Below the pieces are notes generated by a model. That model did not search any database and had not been told where the DNA came from. It saw only the letters and a program-made list of their open reading frames with translations. From an uncultured Hyphomonadaceae bacterium (GTDB lineage Bacteria; Pseudomonadota; Alphaproteobacteria; Caulobacterales; Hyphomonadaceae), in assembly GCA_937873805.1 (NCBI GenBank), contig CALMWO010000122.1, positions 1 to 12,703 of the forward strand: a stretch of DNA of 12,703 nucleotides. Reading direction: 5' to 3'. The position numbers and the translations under genes were made by a program. Positions 6,792 through 12,703 of the stretch are shown one piece after another (position 1 is the stretch's first letter; each line of letters begins with the position of its first letter).

Positions 6792-8717
6792 ATGACTGCC
6801 CAAACTCAGAACTTTCAGTATGTTCCACTCAACAACCTGGTCGTTTCTCCCCGGAATGTGCGGCGCAAGGATCGCAAAGCCGATATCGACGCACTTGCAG
6901 CCTCGATCTCATCACGTGGGCTTTTGCAGAACCTCTGCGTTGTCGCCCAGAAAGATCGATTTGAAGTCGATGCCGGAGGCCGGCGTCTGATGGCGCTGAA
7001 GAAGCTCGCCAAGGACGGTCTCATCGCCAAGGACTTTCCGGTTCCCTGCAACGTCGTCGCGCTGGAGGAGGGTCGAGAGGTCTCGCTGACCGAGAATGTT
7101 CATCGTGTCGCCATGGACGCGATGGATGAAGTAGATGCCTACGCAGCACTTGTCGCGGAGGGTGCGACCCGCGAGCAGATCGCGCAGCGTTTTGGCGTGA
7201 CGCATCGGCATATCGATCAACGCCTTGCGCTTGCCGGCCTGTCTCCGAAGATCAAGGCGGCGTGGAAGCGCGGCGACGTGAGCTTGGAAGCTGCACGCGC
7301 CTTTTGTCTCGTTGAAGATCACGCGCAGCAGGAAGCGGTATTCCGCAGTCTCGGCAAACCGGTATCGCACGCAGGGTCCGTCCGCGCACGTCTAATGGAA
7401 GGACGCATGCGCGCCTCTGACCGACTCGCCAGTTTCGTGGGCCTTGAGGCCTATGAACGCGCCGGTGGTAGAGTCGTGCGCGACCTTTTCGACGCCGAAG
7501 CCGTCTATGTTGAAAATCCGGCACTGATGGCGGAACTGGCTGAAGAGAAGCTCGCAAGCGAACGGGATAGCTGGGTCGCGCAAGGCTGGGGATGGGTCGA
7601 GACAAGCCTTGGTCAGGGCCGTGCCGATGGCGGCTATGCTGCGATGCGCCTTCAGCCCGACTGCCGCGAATACACGGATGCAGAAGAGGCCGAACTGACC
7701 CGCCTGCGTCACGAACTGGATGCGCTCGACGCCGCACTGGATGAAGACAGCATCGAGGAGGATCCACGCTGGGAAGAACGGGATACGCTCGCCGCCTCAA
7801 TCGAAACCCTGCGGCAGTCAGCCCGCGTCTGGAACGCGGATCTCATCGCACACGCTGGCGTGGTCATCGCGATCGCTCATGACGGTGAAGCCTATGCCAC
7901 GCTGGGCGTTGTCCGGCAGCCTGACGAGAAGAAGCTCAAGGACATCCGCAAACGGTTGGAGAGGGCAGAGACCGGTGATGACGTTGTCGCTGACGACGAG
8001 GTAGTCGCATCTCCAGAGCCGGAGAACACTTGCGGACTCCCAAAGTCTGTGATCCGCGATTTGTCGACGGCACGTGCGCGCGCGATTCGTCTCCTGCTGG
8101 CGCGGGATCGGGAGACCGCTCTGGCCGTCACCGTTGCCGCGATGATCATGCGAACCGTGTTCCGAAGCGAATTGTCCGGCGTCAGTGTGTCGGCGAGCGC
8201 CGCGCATGTCGACGACCTGGAAGCGTTCGTTGAAACCCGCAGCGCAATTCTGGCGCATGTACCTGACGATGAGGACGAGGTGCTCGACTGGTGCCTCATG
8301 CAGCCTGCCGAAACCCTCGTGTCTGTTCTCGCGGTAATCGTCGCGGATGCGGTCGATCTCGTGCATGAGAGGGGCTCGCTGGCCGACAATCGTCGCCAGT
8401 TACTGGCCGATAGGCTCGCAGAAATCCTCGATCTGGACATGCGTCAGTTCTGGCAGGCGGACGCGTCGTACTGGACACGTCTGTCCAAGGTAGACCTGCT
8501 CGCGATCTTCGCCGAGGCGCCCGGATTGATCAGCCAATCGCAGCGATCGCAGGAAGCAACGCTGAAGGCTCATGGCAAGCTCAGGAAGGAGGAACTCGCC
8601 GCCAAGGTTAGCGAGGCGTTCGAAGGGGCAGGCTATCTGCCCGACATGCTGATTACGCCGGTTCGTGCTGGGAAGTTCGTATTGACGAGCTCGGGTGTTG
8701 CGGTCGCGGCTGAGTAG
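6792..8717 (+). CDS. Large ParB/KorB-like DNA-binding protein
   Basis: A 641-residue protein of the ParB/RepB/Spo0J superfamily. Residues about 10-115 are the ParB N-terminal (CTP-binding type) domain: VPLNNLVVSPRNVRR, ISSRGLLQNLCV, the box AGGRRLMALK (61-70) and TENVHRVAMDAMDEVDAY (100-117). A helix-turn-helix region follows at about 122-152 (ATREQIAQRFGVTHRHIDQR). The remaining 450 residues are largely helical and acidic (charged coil near 295-345, DDVVADDEVV near 397-405) with no domain I can name. Chromosomal ParB is about 300 residues, so this is a long plasmid/ICE-type version. Such proteins are common near P-type transfer modules, with proposed roles in element maintenance or KorB-like regulation. 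No parA and no obvious parS is visible here. It is followed by a strong terminator. Confidence 0.88.
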   Translation: MTAQTQNFQYVPLNNLVVSPRNVRRKDRKADIDALAASISSRGLLQNLCVVAQKDRFEVDAGGRRLMALKKLAKDGLIAKDFPVPCNVVALEEGREVSLTENVHRVAMDAMDEVDAYAALVAEGATREQIAQRFGVTHRHIDQRLALAGLSPKIKAAWKRGDVSLEAARAFCLVEDHAQQEAVFRSLGKPVSHAGSVRARLMEGRMRASDRLASFVGLEAYERAGGRVVRDLFDAEAVYVENPALMAELAEEKLASERDSWVAQGWGWVETSLGQGRADGGYAAMRLQPDCREYTDAEEAELTRLRHELDALDAALDEDSIEEDPRWEERDTLAASIETLRQSARVWNADLIAHAGVVIAIAHDGEAYATLGVVRQPDEKKLKDIRKRLERAETGDDVVADDEVVASPEPENTCGLPKSVIRDLSTARARAIRLLLARDRETALAVTVAAMIMRTVFRSELSGVSVSASAAHVDDLEAFVETRSAILAHVPDDEDEVLDWCLMQPAETLVSVLAVIVADAVDLVHERGSLADNRRQLLADRLAEILDLDMRQFWQADASYWTRLSKVDLLAIFAEAPGLISQSQRSQEATLKAHGKLRKEELAAKVSEAFEGAGYLPDMLITPVRAGKFVLTSSGVAVAAE

Positions 8718-8734
8718 AGATCGCTTGGCTCAAA

Positions 8735-8776
8735 ATCAGAAGGGGCTACCGGAAAGGCGGCGGCCCCTTTTTTGAT
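8735..8776 (+). terminator. Rho-independent terminator after parB
   Basis: AAGGGGC (8740-8746) pairs with GCCCCTT (8763-8769), and the pairing can extend inward through CC/GG to a small loop. A run of six T follows (8768-8773). Outer ATCA/TGAT can also pair. It begins 18 bases after the parB stop and ends the rightward lysR-traF-parB transcription unit. Confidence 0.85.
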
Positions 8777-8847
8777 CCCTTGGAGCGATTCAACCGCCAG
8801 CCCGCGACTGCGTCAGAGCTTGCGCTGTCTGCCGCAAGTGGAGGCAT

Positions 8848-8874
8848 GCACGCATCGCGGGAGCGTGCGTTTTT
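8848..8874 (+). terminator. Second terminator-like hairpin downstream of parB
   Basis: GCACGC (8848-8853) and GCGTGC (8863-8868) form a 6-bp stem with a 9-base loop, followed after one G by five T (8870-8874). It is weaker than the hairpin at 8740-8773 and could be a back-up terminator. It could also be chance in GC-rich DNA. Confidence 0.45.
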
Positions 8875-8895
8875 GGTTGGGAGACTAGTAACATC

Positions 8896-8931
8896 GCACC
8901 AACGGGCGCACCAACGGGCGCGCCGACGAAT
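8896..8931. repeat. 12-bp tandem repeat, two exact copies plus a degenerate third
   Basis: GCACCAACGGGC is repeated exactly at 8896-8907 and 8908-8919. A third unit at 8920-8931 matches at 9 of 12 positions. It lies in non-coding DNA just upstream of the inverted repeat at 8941. It may be an iteron-like binding site or simple slippage. Confidence 0.7.
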
Positions 8932-8940
8932 GCCCCAGAG

Positions 8941-9051
8941 TGGGTATGGGTCCAGGAATTTCCGCAGCGGCACAGGTCGCGCGCTTCAAGGCTTGTAAAC
9001 ACCCGCGCCGTAAGGTCCTTGCAGAGGGCGGATCAGAACGACCCATACCCA
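8941..9051. repeat. 12-bp perfect inverted repeat bracketing 87 bp
   Basis: TGGGTATGGGTC at 8941-8952 is the exact reverse complement of GACCCATACCCA at 9040-9051. The arms enclose 87 bases and end 35 bases before the start codon at 9087. They could form a long hairpin in the leader RNA or be paired sites for a dimeric DNA-binding protein upstream of the receiver-like gene. Function is unknown. Confidence 0.65.
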
Positions 9052-9086
9052 AGTGGCGCGCGTTGATTCAAGGAAGGACATCGCAG

Positions 9087-9965
9087 ATGGCGGTTCCACC
9101 GCGCATTCTGGTTGGGGACGCGGGCCGCCACACTCGCGCCATGATCTCCGAAGTGCTTCGGACTGCAGGTTTCCGCGACTTGATTCAAGCGGCGAGCCAG
9201 GCGGATCTCGTACAGCTGGTCGATCAGCACAGGCCGAAGATCATCGTAATGGCGGCTGATTTCCCGGGACTTTCGGGATTGACCTTTGCCAAGCAGATTA
9301 GGCACGGCTTTAATTTCGTGCCGCGGGAGACGTCCATCATTCTAACGACGGATGCTCCCACACGCTCGTTTCTGGAAGCATCCCGCACCGTCGGGGTGGA
9401 TGAAGTTGTCGCGGTGCCGTTCACGATGCAGACGCTGATGGCGCGCATCCGGTCGGTTGTCGATCGTCCGCGTCCGTTTGTCGATTGTCCTACGTACGTT
9501 GGCCCATGTCGTAGGCGCGTGATGCTCCAGGACTACAAGGGGCCCCTGCGGCGCGCAGCGGATCCTGACGAGGCGCCTACTGCTGGGCCTCTCTGGAGTT
9601 CGGAGAGCAATCGATCGGCAGTCCGACTCTGCGTCCAGAAAATGAGCGAATATCGGAGCGCACTTCCGCCCGAGCCCTACAAGAAGCTGCGCGCCATCTA
9701 CCTCTCGGTTATGAAACTCGAAACAAGAACCGACCAGGCAAGTGACGACGCACTAGGCGAGGCGGCAAAGTCCTTCGGCCGCTACTTGTCCGCAATTGGC
9801 GTGCGGGAGAGGCCAGACCTGACGCTGCTCAACGACCACATCGATTGTCTCCACACGTTGGCATTGGAGGCCGAGCTGGCTGCCGAACAAAAGCTGTCGC
9901 TGATCGCCGCCTTGAAGTCCGCAGTGCAAGGCAAAATTGCCGCCCCCGAGGTCAGCCCGGGCTAA
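9087..9965 (+). CDS. Receiver-like protein with a degenerate phosphorylation site and a helical C-terminal domain
   Basis: A 292-residue protein. Residues 5-126 have the receiver (CheY-like) layout: RILVGDAGRHTRAMISEVLR, HRPKIIVMAADFPGLSG, SIILTTDAP and DEVVAVPF. The usual phospho-acceptor, four residues before the PG, is Ala (A56). The usual Lys of the KPF motif is Val (V110), and only one acidic residue (D11) remains of the N-terminal pair. It is therefore probably a pseudo-receiver that cannot be phosphorylated in the normal way. A YVGPCRRR segment (137-144) follows, reminiscent of a YxGPDRR motif found after many alphaproteobacterial receivers. A helical domain at about 168-285 I cannot name is last. 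The start at 9087 is supported by AAGGAAGGA nine bases upstream. A decayed copy of the C-terminal domain lies immediately downstream. Regulatory role likely; target unknown. Confidence 0.82.
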   Translation: MAVPPRILVGDAGRHTRAMISEVLRTAGFRDLIQAASQADLVQLVDQHRPKIIVMAADFPGLSGLTFAKQIRHGFNFVPRETSIILTTDAPTRSFLEASRTVGVDEVVAVPFTMQTLMARIRSVVDRPRPFVDCPTYVGPCRRRVMLQDYKGPLRRAADPDEAPTAGPLWSSESNRSAVRLCVQKMSEYRSALPPEPYKKLRAIYLSVMKLETRTDQASDDALGEAAKSFGRYLSAIGVRERPDLTLLNDHIDCLHTLALEAELAAEQKLSLIAALKSAVQGKIAAPEVSPG

Positions 9966-10004
9966 CTGCCCATTCAACGAAGGCGCCCGAATTCCTGCGA
10001 GGGT

Positions 10005-10349
10005 GGTTTCGGAGGAGCGGGCAGATCATCCTCGTCGGTGACGGTGCCGATTCGTCCAGAAGATGGGCGATCGCAGGAGTGCGACAGCGCCCTATGCCAA
10101 GTTGAGAGGGTCTACCTGTCTGTGTGGATCCGCGAGACCCGAGAGCATCAGGGGCGCGCCGAGGCTCTGGGCATGACAGCCAGGACCTTCGGTTGCTACC
10201 CGTCGACACTTGCCGAGAGGTAGGCGCAGGATCCGACAATTTTGAGGGACCCTATCGATGCTCTGCATGGCCCGCCCCTCGACCCATCGCTAGCGCCAGG
10301 CAACAGCTTTTATCTGGTCGCGGGACACCAATCATCTGTAGGATCGCGG
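10005..10349 (+). pseudogene. Decayed partial copy of the C-terminal domain of the upstream receiver-like gene
   Basis: Translation from about 10107 matches the preceding gene's C-terminal domain without gaps for over 70 codons: YLSVWIRETR against YLSVMKLETR, EALGMTARTFGCY against DALGEAAKSFGRY, ILRDPIDALH against LLNDHIDCLH. I count roughly 40 percent identity. An in-frame TAG at 10221 stands where the intact gene has a Glu codon. Just upstream, VQKMGDRRSA (from 10054) matches VQKMSEYRSA in a different frame, implying a one-base deletion near 10108. DNA similarity may reach back to about 10005, but no receiver domain precedes it. This looks like a diverged, broken paralogue fragment, perhaps a tandem duplication that lost its receiver part by deletion. 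The core 10054-10349 is secure; the 5' limit is approximate. Confidence 0.8.
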
Positions 10350-10403
10350 CAGTCGAGCGGCACGACGCCAATAAGATTTCGCCAGCTCGACCTTTGCGGT
10401 CAT

Positions 10404-10832
10404 CTACACGAAGACGTCGTCATGCTCGGGTGAGGGGAGCGGTGCGGCCCTCGGGGTTACGCTGCGAACCAGTCGGGCGACACGCGACAGGAGAATGGAG
10501 TCGCTAAACGGCTTGGTCAGATAGTCCTTCGCCCCAAGCGCAATGGCCTCCTTCACGTCAGCTGCATTGTGGCGCGCGGTCAGCATCAGAGTTGGAGGCG
10601 GCGTGACCCCGCGTTCCTTCCACCGGGCCAGGATCGAGAGGCCATCCAGTCCGGGCAGGTTGATGTCGAGGATCAGCGCGGCAGGCTTGACGAGGTTGCA
10701 CTGCGACATCGCTTCGGGACCATTGCTCGCCCAGCGTGTGTGAAAGCCGGCGAGTTCCAGGCGTGTCCGCACGAGCTCGCGGATGAGATCATCATCTTCA
10801 GCTACGAAAATGCTGAGGCGGTTAGCAGGCAT
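10404..10832 (-). CDS. Single-domain response regulator (CheY-like)
   Basis: A 142-residue stand-alone receiver with all catalytic features: acidic pocket EDDD (12-15), phospho-acceptor D56 in LILDINLPGLDG, T85 in LMLTA and K107 in YLTKPF. A short proline-containing tail follows, with no output domain. It probably passes phosphate on or acts by protein contact. The start at 10832 overlaps the end of the hybrid kinase by 11 bases and has GGAG about ten bases upstream. An in-frame start further up (10940) lies inside the kinase gene and adds a serine-rich stretch without receiver character. It is translationally coupled to the kinase, so the two almost certainly form one pathway. It converges on the plus-strand receiver-like gene. 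Confidence 0.93.
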   Translation of the reverse strand: MPANRLSIFVAEDDDLIRELVRTRLELAGFHTRWASNGPEAMSQCNLVKPAALILDINLPGLDGLSILARWKERGVTPPPTLMLTARHNAADVKEAIALGAKDYLTKPFSDSILLSRVARLVRSVTPRAAPLPSPEHDDVFV

Positions 10833-12703
10833 GGGCAAGAATCTCCGTCGCATTGCTGATGGCGTGAATAAGGCGTGAGGGTTGAACAGGCTTGAAGACG
10901 ACGCCTGCGAAACCGGCTGCGAGGAGGGTGGCCGCCTCACCGGCGTCTGCGGCCGTATACGCGAGGGCGGGTGTTGCGTCGTTCGGTCCGCGGCTACGCC
11001 TAATAGATTTAAGCGTCTCGATTCCAGTCAGGCCCGGCATCATCATGTCGATCAGCATCACATCAAACGGCGTCCGCATGGAAAGTGTCAGCGCCTCAAA
11101 TCCGTCCCTTGCTTCGGTGATCTCGCAGCCAGCAAGCTTCAGGACCGTCATCGCGAGTTCGCGGTGTTGCGCATCATGGTCAGCCACCAGTACGCGCGTG
11201 CCAGAGAGCCGACTGGACTGTCCGTCCGCTTCATCGGTTCCTGAAGCGACTACTGTCTCGGCGTTGATCGTGCACCAGAAGCGGCTGCCGGCGCCAAGCT
11301 TGCTGTCCACGCCAATGCGGCCGCCCATGAGCTCGGTCAACTCCTTGCAGATGGCAAGACCAAGTCCCGTACCGCCATTTGTGCGTGCATTGCCGCCGTC
11401 CACCTGCGAAAAGCGCTGGAAGAGCAGACCCAGTCGGTCAGACGGTATTCCCGTGCCCGTATCTGTCACAGCGAAGCTCAGCTGGCCGGTGGTTGCGTCG
11501 TAAGCGACTGACAGCGCAACGTTTCCTGCAGCCGTGAACTTGATCGCATTGCCGGCAAGATTGAGCACGATCTGGCGGACCCGGTCCGGGTCGATTGCCA
11601 GCAGGACAGGCACGTCGGTGTGAATGTCGAGCAGTAGCGCGAGGTTTTTTGTTGTCGCCTGGGGTGACAGGAGGTCCAGCGTCATCCTGAAGAATTGACG
11701 CACGTCTGTAGCGACCGGGCTGATCGCGACCTGACCGGCTTCCAGCTTGGAGAAGTCGAGGATGTCGTTGACCGTACTCAGGAGCGCAAGGCTGGCCACA
11801 TCAAGATGCTTGAGGCACCTGGCCGAAAGCTCGGAATGGTTTGGTTGTTCGGCAAGGAGTTTGGTGAAGCCGAGAATGCTCGTGAGTGGTGTACGTAGCT
11901 CGTGACTCATGGTGGCGAGGAACTGCGCCTTGGCTTCGGCGGCCGCCTCTGCGGCCGTGTGCGCCTCGACCAGCTCCTCCTCGACGGCCTTGCGTGCGGA
12001 GATATTGCGGACCACATCGACAAACTCGATCGGCTTGTCGCCGTCCCAGACCAGCTTTGGTGCGACCTCAACCCAGACATGCGCGCCATCCTTGCGCATC
12101 ATCCGGTAGGTGATCGGCTCAACGCGCGCCGCATGACCGAAATGAACCAGTTTTGTGTAGGCGCGACGGACATAGGGCCAGTCCTCGGGATGGATGAGGT
12201 CCGTGGTCTTGCGTCCGATCAGCTCGTCCGGCTCATAGCCGGTAAGCTCGCGGGCAGATGGTGAAACATAGAGAATCTCGCAGTCAAGACTGCTGCGGTT
12301 GATGAGGTCGATGCTGTTGTCCGCCAGCAGTCTGTAGAGGCGTTCGCGTTCGGCCGCGGCGCTCTCAAGCTCCCGGCGCGCTGTGATGTCGCGAATGACA
12401 GCGACGATCTCGAAGCCTCCCTTCTCCATCGGCATGGATCGGAAGCTCACTTCCACCCAGCGAAGCGCGCCATCCTTCCTGACGGCCCTGACCTCGATTG
12501 TGCGCTGCGCCTCGCTCCGGCAAAGCGTCGCGAAAACGGAAGCAACCGCGGCCTGATCCTCGGGGTGGACAAAATCCTGCGCCGAACGGCCAACCATCTC
12601 GTCCGGACGATAGCCGAGCAGCTGTTCGATCGCCGGGGAGATGTAGTTGCTCGATCCGTCAGGACGGAGTCGAGTCACAACATCCGCCATATTCTCTGCA
12701 AGC
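10822..12703 (-). CDS. Hybrid sensor histidine kinase, PAS-PAS-HisKA-HATPase-REC (5' end outside window)
   Basis: The frame is open to the right edge. The ATG at 12690 lies inside a PAS domain (LAEN precedes it), so the true start is beyond the window. Counting from that Met, PAS 1 is about 1-105 and PAS 2 about 118-233 (ADNSIDLINRSSLDCEILYV, PAC-type end VVRNISARK). A short coil leads to the H-box MSHELRTPLTSILGF with H263. The ATPase domain shows the N box NLAGNAIKFT (N381), G1 DTGTGIP, F box LFQRFSQVD and G2 GGTGLGLAICKELTELMGG. A C-terminal receiver at about 498-615 has D548 in MLIDMMMPGLTG and K600 in VVFKPV. No membrane segment is visible in this part. Family knowledge says PAS domains sense small ligands, redox or light; no cofactor residue can be identified. 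It is coupled to the single-domain receiver that overlaps its 3' end. Confidence 0.94.
   Translation of the reverse strand, partial: LAENMADVVTRLRPDGSSNYISPAIEQLLGYRPDEMVGRSAQDFVHPEDQAAVASVFATLCRSEAQRTIEVRAVRKDGALRWVEVSFRSMPMEKGGFEIVAVIRDITARRELESAAAERERLYRLLADNSIDLINRSSLDCEILYVSPSARELTGYEPDELIGRKTTDLIHPEDWPYVRRAYTKLVHFGHAARVEPITYRMMRKDGAHVWVEVAPKLVWDGDKPIEFVDVVRNISARKAVEEELVEAHTAAEAAAEAKAQFLATMSHELRTPLTSILGFTKLLAEQPNHSELSARCLKHLDVASLALLSTVNDILDFSKLEAGQVAISPVATDVRQFFRMTLDLLSPQATTKNLALLLDIHTDVPVLLAIDPDRVRQIVLNLAGNAIKFTAAGNVALSVAYDATTGQLSFAVTDTGTGIPSDRLGLLFQRFSQVDGGNARTNGGTGLGLAICKELTELMGGRIGVDSKLGAGSRFWCTINAETVVASGTDEADGQSSRLSGTRVLVADHDAQHRELAMTVLKLAGCEITEARDGFEALTLSMRTPFDVMLIDMMMPGLTGIETLKSIRRSRGPNDATPALAYTAADAGEAATLLAAGFAGVVFKPVQPSRLIHAISNATEILAHAC

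Larger units (their letters stand above)
8774..9086. other. Non-coding stretch between parB and the receiver-like gene
   Basis: About 310 bases without a credible gene. Frames open through it have no recognisable protein features, and a start at 8940 for the next gene would lack a ribosome-binding site. It contains a second terminator-like hairpin, a 12-bp tandem repeat and a 12-bp perfect inverted repeat (listed separately). It marks a change from transfer genes to signalling genes. I see no tRNA, integrase remnant or recognisable attachment site. Confidence 0.6.

Noticed and set aside
8790..9002. Minus-strand 70-residue frame with a GAPVGAPVGA repeat
   Set aside because: The peptide repeat is just the translation of the DNA tandem repeat, and the frame runs through the terminator-like hairpin with no ribosome-binding site.
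8941..9051. tRNA gene or attachment site between parB and the receiver-like gene
   Set aside because: I looked for cloverleaf stems and a T-loop consensus and found only the 12-bp inverted repeat. There is no second copy of a core sequence in the window.
8940..9086. Upstream start at 8940 for the receiver-like protein
   Set aside because: The added 49 residues are basic and featureless and cover the inverted repeat. AAGGAAGGA before 9087 and the receiver beginning a few residues later favour the shorter form.
12688..12690. ATG at 12690 as the start of the histidine kinase
   Set aside because: The codons before it continue a PAS domain (LAEN), as in the second PAS (LADN). The gene is truncated by the window edge.
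1..12703. CRISPR array, insertion sequence or rRNA/tRNA gene
   Set aside because: No regularly spaced repeats, transposase frames or structural RNA sequences are visible on either strand.

Overview
The window looks like part of a conjugative or integrative element from a GC-rich alphaproteobacterium. The evidence is the order and family of the transfer genes: a P-type (RP4/Trb-like) mating-pair apparatus with a CopG-type protein inside the trb operon and a divergent lysR-traF pair. This arrangement is common in elements of sphingomonads, Caulobacterales/Hyphomonadaceae and relatives. I cannot name a species or say whether the replicon is a plasmid or the chromosome.

Region 1 (1-4676, minus strand) is a tightly packed operon read leftward: traG, copG-like, trbB, trbC, trbD and the start of trbE, which runs off the left edge. 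It encodes the type IV coupling protein, an RHH DNA-binding protein, the VirB11-like ATPase, the pilin, the VirB3-like membrane protein and the N-terminus of the VirB4-like ATPase. Most junctions overlap or are only a few bases apart.

Region 2 (4677-5018) is a 342-bp divergent intergenic region. Two abutting palindromes make it the likely shared control region.

Region 3 (5019-8773, plus strand) holds a LysR-type regulator, then traF (the pilin-maturing signal peptidase, coupled by a 1-base stop/start overlap). A long imperfect inverted repeat of about 145 bp follows, then a large ParB/KorB-like protein closed by a good intrinsic terminator. TraF is expected to process the TrbC pilin encoded in the opposite operon, so LysR is well placed to coordinate both arms. 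No relaxase, oriT, integrase or att site can be recognised here.

Region 4 (8774-9086) is non-coding, with a second terminator-like hairpin, a 12-bp tandem repeat and a 12-bp perfect inverted repeat. It separates the transfer module from what follows.

Region 5 (9087-12703) is a two-component signalling cluster. It contains a plus-strand receiver-like protein lacking the phospho-acceptor Asp, then a decayed partial copy of that gene's C-terminal domain. Convergent to these is a minus-strand pair: a hybrid PAS-PAS-histidine kinase-receiver (5' end beyond the right edge) overlapping a single-domain response regulator by 11 bp. Whether this cluster is cargo of the element or flanking host DNA cannot be decided from the window.

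I see no clearly new biological system. The points most worth a second look are the pseudo-receiver gene and its decayed partial copy, the long inverted repeat between traF and parB, and the palindromes in the divergent control region.
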